Shown here: one piece after another, positions 7,026 through 11,536 of the stretch | Layout of the letters: each line of letters starts with the position of its first letter | How positions within the stretch are numbered: the first letter of the stretch is position 1 | From: Clostridioides sp. | GTDB taxonomy: Bacteria > Bacillota > Clostridia > Peptostreptococcales > Peptostreptococcaceae | NCBI GenBank assembly: GCA_031272305.1 | Contig: JAISUA010000255.1 | Span: 1-11,536 of the forward strand | DNA length: 11,536 nt | Direction: 5' to 3' | Position numbers and translations under genes: made by a program | Notes under the pieces: model-generated | Databases searched by the model: none | What the model was told of the DNA's origin: nothing | What the model saw: the letters and a program-made list of their open reading frames with translations, nothing else

Positions 7026-7082
7026 AAGACTTCTTATGAGAAGTGGATATTAAGAAATAAGAAATTTAAGAAAGGTTTTTAG

Positions 7083-7562
7083 ATGAATATTCAAATTATT
7101 TGTATTGGTAAAATAAAAGAAAAATATATAAAACTAGGTATAGATGAATTTTTAAAAAGACTTAGCAAATATGCTAAGGTTGATATAGTTGAACTAGATG
7201 ACGAAAAAGCTCCGGAAAATCTAAGTGAAAAGGCAAGGAATCAAGTCAAACAAAAAGAAGGAAATAAAATTTTAAATAAAATCAAACAAAATAGTTTTGT
7301 AATAGGTCTTGCTATAGAAGGAAAAAGCTTGTCATCAGAAGAATTGGCTGAATATATTTCAGATTTAAATGTAAAAGGAAAGAGCAGTATTTCGTTTGTA
7401 ATTGGTGGTTCGCTTGGACTTTCTGATGAAGTGTTGAGTGCTTGTGATTATAAATTGTCTTTTTCAAAAATGACATTTCCACATCAGTTAATGAGATTGA
7501 TACTTTTGGAACAGATTTACAGAACATTTAGAATAAATAATGGAGAGCCTTATCATAAATAA
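7083..7562 (+). CDS. rlmH: 23S rRNA (pseudouridine-1915 N3)-methyltransferase RlmH
   Basis: SPOUT-class methyltransferase of 159 residues, the standard RlmH length. The family methylates N3 of pseudouridine 1915 in helix 69 of 23S rRNA in assembled 70S ribosomes, using S-adenosylmethionine. Signature features are the start IQIICIGKIKEKY, the glycine-rich knot segment FVIGGSLGLS (residues 105-114) that forms part of the cofactor site, LSFSKMTFPHQLMR (125-138) and the conserved C-terminal INNGEPYHK. The ATG at 7083 is preceded by AGAAAGG (about 7069-7075). It follows walJ as in many Firmicutes, but a hairpin-rich spacer with a terminator-like element suggests it may be transcribed separately or attenuated. 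A strong terminator follows 18 bases after the stop. Confidence 0.96.
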   Translation: MNIQIICIGKIKEKYIKLGIDEFLKRLSKYAKVDIVELDDEKAPENLSEKARNQVKQKEGNKILNKIKQNSFVIGLAIEGKSLSSEELAEYISDLNVKGKSSISFVIGGSLGLSDEVLSACDYKLSFSKMTFPHQLMRLILLEQIYRTFRINNGEPYHK

Positions 7563-7580
7563 CAATATATAGTTTCACAT

Positions 7581-7624
7581 AAAAGCATACTTATGCATAT
7601 AATAGCGTAAGTATGCTTTTTATA
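7581..7624 (+). terminator. Strong intrinsic terminator after rlmH
   Basis: AAAAGCATACTTATGC (7581-7596) pairs over 16 positions, with one G-T, with GCGTAAGTATGCTTTT (7605-7620) around an eight-base loop. The stem ends in a T-run on the + strand and an A-run on the other side, so it could stop transcription from either direction. Confidence 0.88.
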
Positions 7625-7883
7625 TATAATTAGCATTTGAGAATGTGCGAATATGTAAACTAAAGTGAGTAATCTTTAATAATATATGAAGTTTCCAATC
7701 TAAGTGATAAGTTTTTAAAAATTTATAGCTCTGTCATAAAATTTTTAGTGTAAGAATGTAATATATATAATTGCATATGAATCTATAAATGCAAAATATA
7801 AAGTTATGGTAGTGTGAAGCAAATTTTATAATGAGGAAAGTAAATTTTGAAAAATAAGTAGTTCTATTAAATTTTGATTAAAA
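7625..7883 (+). other. Non-coding region upstream of the collagen-like gene
   Basis: No ORF with a binding site is seen. A perfect -10 hexamer TATAAT lies at 7827-7832, but the -35 position 17 bases upstream (TTATGG) is poor, so this is a tentative promoter only. TTGCAT (7771-7776) and ATGCAA (7789-7794) form a small dyad upstream of it. Confidence 0.35.
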
Positions 7884-8014
7884 CCGATACGTATGACCGT
7901 TATTTTAGTGATGAGTTAGTATCGGAACATATCCAGTATATAGGGAAACTTGTATGTAGATATAGTTTATTTGTTATACAAGTTAACTAAAAAACATAGC
8001 AGTTTGCACTGCTA
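7884..8014 (+). promoter_or_regulatory. Three consecutive stem-loops in the leader of the collagen-like gene
   Basis: Three exact inverted repeats follow one another: CCGATAC (7884-7890) with GTATCGG (7919-7925); AACTTGTAT (7947-7955) with ATACAAGTT (7976-7984); and TAGCAGT (7997-8003) with ACTGCTA (8008-8014) around a TTGC loop. The last hairpin ends 11 bases before the G-run of the ribosome binding site (8026-8029), so it could influence translation. The block is richer in G/C than its surroundings. I could not match it to a riboswitch class I know; it may be a leader RNA element or protein-binding dyads. Confidence 0.5.
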
Positions 8015-8037
8015 AATCTAAATTTGGGGTGAAATCT

Positions 8038-9861
8038 ATGCAAAGTAAGAATCCTAATTCAAACGAAAAGAGATATTTGAATTACTGTCATTCTAATACA
8101 AATCATAATTTTTTATCGCAAAAAGACGAGTACAATTCCAATGCAAAAAATAACTACTTATCACAAAAGGATAACTATAGTTTCAATATAAAAAATGATT
8201 GTTTCTCACAAAAAAATAATTACAACTTCAACATAAAAAATAATTATTTATCAAAAAAGGATAATTACAACTTAAACATAAAGTACAATTGCTTATCAAA
8301 AAAAGATAATTATAACTTCAGTACAAATAAGAATTGTTTTTCAGAAAGGTATAATTACAATTTAAATACAAATAAGAATTGTTTTTCACGAAAAGACAAT
8401 TGTATTTGCAATAAATCAAGCTACAAAAAAAGTACTTGCAACTGCTGTGTTTGCAAAAGGCAAAATTGTTGTTTTTGTATTTTAAGATGTGTTACAGGAC
8501 CAACAGGAATGACTGGAGCAACAGGAACACAAGGAGAAAGGGGTGAACGTGGAATAACTGGAGCGACTGGAATACAAGGAGAAAGAGGAGCAACAGGTGT
8601 AACAGGAATACAAGGAGAAAGAGGAGTGACAGGTGTAACAGGACTACAAGGGGAAACTGGAGCAACTGGAGTAACAGGAATACAAGGAGAAAGAGGAGCG
8701 ACAGGTGAGACAGGAATACAAGGAGAAAGAGGAACAACTGGAGTAACTGGAGTAACAGGATTACGAGGAGAAACGGGAGCGACGGGTGTAACAGGATTAC
8801 AAGGAGAAAGAGGAACAACTGGAGCAACTGGAGTAACAGGATTACGAGGAGCGACAGGCGAGACAGGTCTACAAGGTAAAACAGGACCACAGGGAATGAC
8901 AGGTGCGACTGGAGGAAGTGGATATGAAAACACTGAACCAGACAATGCTCGACTTTATTTATTAAATCAATGCGACAATACAGTAGATGTGTATAATGCT
9001 AAATCAGGAAAAAAATTAAGTTCACTGACATTACCTTATACACCTGTGAATATTACAATAAATCAAAACACAAAAATGGCATATGTTACAGAAAATAATG
9101 GAACATTACAAGTTATAAATTTGAATAACAATGATATAGTTACAACTATTTCAGGAGGATATAAGATCAAACCAACCATAGATGAGCTTACAAACAATAT
9201 CTATCTATTTGACAATTCAACTCAAAATATGGATGTAATTGATGGAAATACTAATACTGTAACAACACAGATACCTATAGGATTAGATATTAACTATGCA
9301 GTTATAAATCCTAATACAAATAAATTATATCTTGCAGTTAATAATGAAGATGAAGTTTTGGTATTAAATGCTATAAATCATCAACACATAACTACAATAA
9401 CGTTATCAGGTGAAGTTGTTAGATTAGGGGTCAATCCGAATAAAAATAGAATATATGCTGTAGGATATACAATTAATACATCTCCTTCTTCACTACATTC
9501 GCAACTTAGTACTATAGATGGAAATACTGATACAATTATTAACGAACAACTGTACAATTCAATGAATAGTCCAAATGCATCAGCAATAGTTGTAAATACA
9601 GTAGATAATAATTTGAAAATAGTTAATGGTCAACAGAATGACAATGTATATATTTTCAATGAGAATGGAGATTTGGAACGTAGTAGTTTACCAGCAGGAG
9701 GAGTATATAGTGAAGTTAACTCAATGACTATTAATCCTCAAACAGGAAACTATTATGAAATAACATATTATGCTGGTGTGAATATAGTAAATAAAGATTG
9801 CAATGAAATTAAAAGTATAGCTGCTGCTTGTTCAGTTGGAGGAGATGTTACTAACTTGTAA
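8038..9861 (+). CDS. Collagen-like repeat protein with Asn-rich N-terminal repeat, Cys cluster and C-terminal beta-propeller
   Basis: Protein of 607 residues in four parts. Residues about 24-128 are seven 15-residue repeats, consensus near N-Y/C-L/F-S-Q/K-K-D-N-Y-N-F-N-I-K-N. Residues 122-151 hold ten cysteines (CIC, NCC, CVC, NCCFC, LRC). Residues 154-291 are 46 uninterrupted Gly-X-Y triplets rich in GVT, GAT and GER, as in bacterial collagens that form trimeric stalks. Residues about 299-607 contain seven blade-like repeats (RLYLLN, MAYVTE, NIYLFD, KLYLAV, RIYAVG and two weaker) resembling a YVTN-type beta-propeller. The ATG at 8038 is preferred, with GGGG at 8026-8029; a GTG at 8029 overlaps that site. 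No signal peptide, membrane segment, LPXTG motif or CWB2 repeat is visible, so the export route is unclear. Threonine-rich triplets could be glycosylated, as in spore-surface BclA. Likely role: fibrous surface or matrix protein (inference). Confidence 0.85.
   Translation: MQSKNPNSNEKRYLNYCHSNTNHNFLSQKDEYNSNAKNNYLSQKDNYSFNIKNDCFSQKNNYNFNIKNNYLSKKDNYNLNIKYNCLSKKDNYNFSTNKNCFSERYNYNLNTNKNCFSRKDNCICNKSSYKKSTCNCCVCKRQNCCFCILRCVTGPTGMTGATGTQGERGERGITGATGIQGERGATGVTGIQGERGVTGVTGLQGETGATGVTGIQGERGATGETGIQGERGTTGVTGVTGLRGETGATGVTGLQGERGTTGATGVTGLRGATGETGLQGKTGPQGMTGATGGSGYENTEPDNARLYLLNQCDNTVDVYNAKSGKKLSSLTLPYTPVNITINQNTKMAYVTENNGTLQVINLNNNDIVTTISGGYKIKPTIDELTNNIYLFDNSTQNMDVIDGNTNTVTTQIPIGLDINYAVINPNTNKLYLAVNNEDEVLVLNAINHQHITTITLSGEVVRLGVNPNKNRIYAVGYTINTSPSSLHSQLSTIDGNTDTIINEQLYNSMNSPNASAIVVNTVDNNLKIVNGQQNDNVYIFNENGDLERSSLPAGGVYSEVNSMTINPQTGNYYEITYYAGVNIVNKDCNEIKSIAAACSVGGDVTNL
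8107..8421 (+). repeat. Seven 45-base tandem repeats encoding 15-residue units
   Basis: Units start at 8107, 8152, 8197, 8242, 8287, 8332 and 8377 with no length variation. Each encodes a unit around S-x-K-D-N-Y-N; the later units replace Tyr at position 2 with Cys, and the last merges into the cysteine cluster. Regular length with diverged codons suggests an old duplication under protein-level constraint. I do not recognise the repeat as a named family. Confidence 0.85.
8497..8910 (+). repeat. Collagen-like Gly-X-Y coding repeat (46 triplets)
   Basis: The frame reads GGN-XXX-YYY without interruption for 46 triplets. Higher-order blocks such as GIQGERGATGVT recur with near-identical DNA (ATACAAGGAGAAAGAGGA), so copy number could change by recombination or slippage. 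The stretch is clearly richer in G and C than its surroundings, as Gly and Thr codons demand. Confidence 0.92.
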
Positions 9862-9879
9862 AAAGGAATAATGAAAAAT

Positions 9880-10002
9880 GAAGAACGAAGAACAAGAGAA
9901 CGAAGAACAAAGAACAAAGAACAAAGAACAAAGAACAAGAGAACGAAGAACAAAGAACAAGAGAACGAAGAACGAAGAACAAAGAACAAAGAACAAGAGA
10001 AC
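9880..10002 (+). repeat. Purine-rich minisatellite of 7- and 8-base units after the collagen-like gene
   Basis: Seventeen consecutive units, thirteen 7-mers (RAAGAAC, i.e. GAAGAAC or AAAGAAC) and four 8-mers (AAGAGAAC), start 19 bases after the stop codon. The + strand has only A, G and the C of each unit, with no T. A degenerate tail of similar composition runs to about 10080. ORFs on the - strand here are artefacts of the repeat. Units of 7 and 8 bases would expand and contract readily by slippage. Confidence 0.88.
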
Positions 10003-10272
10003 TAAAATAAAGAACAAGATAACTGAAATAAAAACGAATAATAAAAACCGATAGAAAAAGAAGAATAAGAAAAAGAAATAAAAAAATATATTTAAGAAAC
10101 TAAAGAAAAATTATTTTATTTTATTGAAATTGTAAGTTTCTAAATTTGCATTAAATAATTTCAAACAAATAATAAGTAATATAATAAAGATTACAACAAA
10201 ATAAAAAGAAGGTTAATCAAATAAATAAAATGATTAATTATTACATAAAAGAATAGAATTTGTACAAATATA
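10003..10272 (+). other. Non-coding A/T-rich spacer
   Basis: An A/G-rich tail of the minisatellite is followed by plain A/T-rich DNA. Weak dyads (AGAAACT near 10095 with AGTTTCT near 10135; TGAAATT with AATTTCA around 10123-10166) could form a poor transcript end for the collagen-like gene, but no convincing terminator is seen. No gene was found. Confidence 0.4.
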
Positions 10273-10301
10273 TTGTATTGTAGGGAGAAAATCAGTATAA
10301 T
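10273..10301 (+). promoter_or_regulatory. Candidate promoter of the DUF285 surface-protein gene
   Basis: A perfect -10 TATAAT (10296-10301) lies 17 bases after TTGTAT (10273-10278), which keeps the TTG of the -35 consensus. Transcription would start near 10308, about 120 bases before the gene. Confidence 0.5.
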
Positions 10302-10427
10302 CTCAGTTAATATTATAAAAATATTTATAATTATAAGATTATTAATCAAAAATAATTTCTAATTATATTAGACAGATTATTATTGAATTGTTTGTATGTG
10401 TATTTTTACTAAAAGGAGGAGAAAACA

Positions 10428-11536
10428 ATGAAAAAGTTAAGATTTAAGAGGAATGTTACAAAAATCATTTTATCATTAAGTATTGTTTCAATTTTATTTT
10501 TTACGGTATTTAATTTATGTAGCAATGCGGATAGTATAGCAATAGGAAAATTCGGGTCGTGTAATTGGGAAATAAAATTAGATCAAAGTAAGTATATTTT
10601 AGAAATAGAATCAGGTGTATTTGATCCTACGGGTTCAACAGAGGGTATTGATATACCGTCTATTTATAAGCCGAGTATAAAAACAGTGAAATTTAAAGGG
10701 ACTGTTGTAGCAGATGAAGATGTAAGTTCTTTATTTAAAGGATTTACAGGCCTTACAACAATAGAAGGCCTGCAATTTTTGGACACATCTAGATGTATAA
10801 ATATGTCAAATATGTTTTATGAGTGTAGAAGCTTAAATAATTTAGATTTAAGTAGTTTTAATACCTTAGAGGTAAAAGATATGTCAAGTATGTTTTTTTA
10901 TTGTTATGTTTTGGATAATTTAAATTTAGGGGATAATTTTAATACGTCAAAAGTTACAAATATGAGCAATATGTTTAATAATTGCAGTATGTTAAAAATT
11001 TTAAATGTAAGTAAATTTGATACTTCGAAAGTAACAGATATGTCAGGTATGTTTGCTAATTGTTATACTTTAAATAATATAGATGTAAGCAAATTTGATA
11101 CTTCGAAAGTAATAGATATGAACGGTATGTTTTATCTTTGTTATACTTTAAATAATATAGATGTAAGCAAATTTGATACTTCGAAAGTAACAGATATGTC
11201 AGGGATGTTTGCTAATTGTATTAAATTGAATGATATAGATGTAAGAAAATTTAATACATCTAATGTAACGAATATGTCAAGGATGTTTTATCATTGTGTT
11301 GAATTAGAAAATATAGATGTAAGAAAATTTAATACATCTAATGTAACAAATATGTCAAATATGTTTGATACTTGTATTAAATTAGAAACTTTAGATTTGA
11401 GTAATTTTGATACATCGAAAGTTATAAATATGGGATATATGTTTTTTGAATGTAGTAATTTGGAGGAATTAATCATAAGCAAATTTGATACTTCGAAAGT
11501 AACAGATATGTCAGGGATGTTTGCTAATTGTATTAA
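10428..11536 (+). CDS. Secreted BspA-like DUF285 repeat surface protein (3' end beyond window)
   Basis: The ATG at 10428 follows a strong binding site, AAAGGAGGAG, and 369 codons are open to the edge. The N-terminus MKKLRFKRNVTK is followed by a hydrophobic stretch to about residue 30 and a plausible signal-peptidase site near SNA-DS (residue 34). An approximately 80-residue lead domain (NWEIKLDQSKYILEIESG ...) precedes ten 26-residue units of the form F-D/N-T-S-K/N-V-T-D/N-M-S-x-M-F-x-x-C-x-x-L-x-x-L/I-D-V/L-S. This is the DUF285 / BspA-like leucine-rich-repeat family, found in surface proteins of oral bacteria, mycoplasmas and lactobacilli and linked to adhesion. A cysteine recurs in almost every unit, as usual for the family. 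The wall anchor, if any, lies beyond the window. It is probably its own transcription unit. Confidence 0.93.
   Translation, partial: MKKLRFKRNVTKIILSLSIVSILFFTVFNLCSNADSIAIGKFGSCNWEIKLDQSKYILEIESGVFDPTGSTEGIDIPSIYKPSIKTVKFKGTVVADEDVSSLFKGFTGLTTIEGLQFLDTSRCINMSNMFYECRSLNNLDLSSFNTLEVKDMSSMFFYCYVLDNLNLGDNFNTSKVTNMSNMFNNCSMLKILNVSKFDTSKVTDMSGMFANCYTLNNIDVSKFDTSKVIDMNGMFYLCYTLNNIDVSKFDTSKVTDMSGMFANCIKLNDIDVRKFNTSNVTNMSRMFYHCVELENIDVRKFNTSNVTNMSNMFDTCIKLETLDLSNFDTSKVINMGYMFFECSNLEELIISKFDTSKVTDMSGMFANCI
10779..11536 (+). repeat. Array of 78-base DUF285 coding repeats, including a 61-base exact duplicate
   Basis: About ten units at a 78-base (26-codon) period. Bases 11164-11224 are identical to 11476-11536, exactly four units (312 bases) apart, while intermediate units differ; identity may continue beyond the window. 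The units at about 11010-11085 and 11088-11163 are also nearly identical to these. The pattern suggests recent unit duplication or gene conversion. Confidence 0.9.

Noticed and set aside
7884..8014. Known riboswitch (c-di-GMP, preQ1, T-box)
   Set aside because: No conserved core sequence of these classes could be recognised; only the stems are evident.
8421..8945. Minus-strand ORFs rich in Pro-Val (and Leu) opposite the collagen-like region
   Set aside because: They are the mirror of the Gly-X-Y repeat; no ribosome binding site, and the + strand reading explains the periodicity fully.
9880..10002. CRISPR array
   Set aside because: Units are 7-8 bases without spacers; this is a minisatellite.
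9768..10017. Two overlapping minus-strand ORFs rich in Phe-Val-Leu-Cys-Ser
   Set aside because: They arise from the 7/8-base purine repeat read on the other strand and overlap the end of the collagen-like gene; no start signal.

Overview
The window is strongly A+T-rich, and every convincing gene lies on the + strand. Gene content is typical of a low-GC Gram-positive (Firmicute) anaerobe: a cell-wall-binding-repeat-2 (CWB2) surface protein, an ECF-transporter ATPase, a VanR/VanS-like two-component pair, the walJ (yycJ) - rlmH neighbourhood, a bacterial collagen-like protein and a BspA/DUF285 repeat surface protein. Together these would suit an oral or mucosal anaerobe of the Peptoniphilaceae (Parvimonas-like) type. 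That taxonomic guess is inference from gene families and base composition, not from a marker gene.

Layout: (1) 3-2060, the 3' part of a large cell-surface protein with a beta-helix, an InlB-type repeat and three CWB2 anchoring repeats. (2) 2061-2625, a non-coding stretch with an unrecognised ORF remnant, nested inverted repeats, an extended -10 promoter overlapped by an 18-bp palindrome, and a short tandem repeat. (3) 2626-3465, an EcfA1-type ATPase with no EcfA2 or EcfT next to it. (4) 3719-5747, a response regulator / histidine kinase pair with overlapping ends; the regulator has an unusually long linker carrying a duplicated segment. (5) 5989-6786 walJ and 7083-7562 rlmH, separated by about 300 bases dense in hairpins and closed by a strong terminator at 7581-7624. 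(6) 8038-9861, a collagen-like protein with an asparagine-rich 15-residue tandem repeat, a cysteine cluster, 46 uninterrupted Gly-X-Y triplets and a C-terminal YVTN-type beta-propeller. It is preceded by a possible structured leader and followed by a purine-rich 7/8-base tandem repeat. (7) 10428 to the window end, the start of a secreted DUF285 repeat protein that runs off the edge.

How it fits together: both ends of the window and the collagen gene encode surface-exposed or structural repeat proteins, probably used in adhesion or cell-surface architecture. The centre holds housekeeping genes (vitamin or metal uptake energising, cell-envelope signalling, the WalJ nuclease-like protein, 23S rRNA methylation). 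In many Firmicutes walJ and rlmH lie downstream of the essential walRK two-component system. Here the pair upstream of walJ looks VanRS-like instead.

The most unusual items are the collagen-like protein (no visible signal peptide, novel-looking N-terminal repeat), its flanking DNA (hairpin leader and tandem-repeat tail), the duplicated insert in the regulator linker, and a 9-base intergenic motif (AAGACTTAT) that occurs four times, only outside genes.
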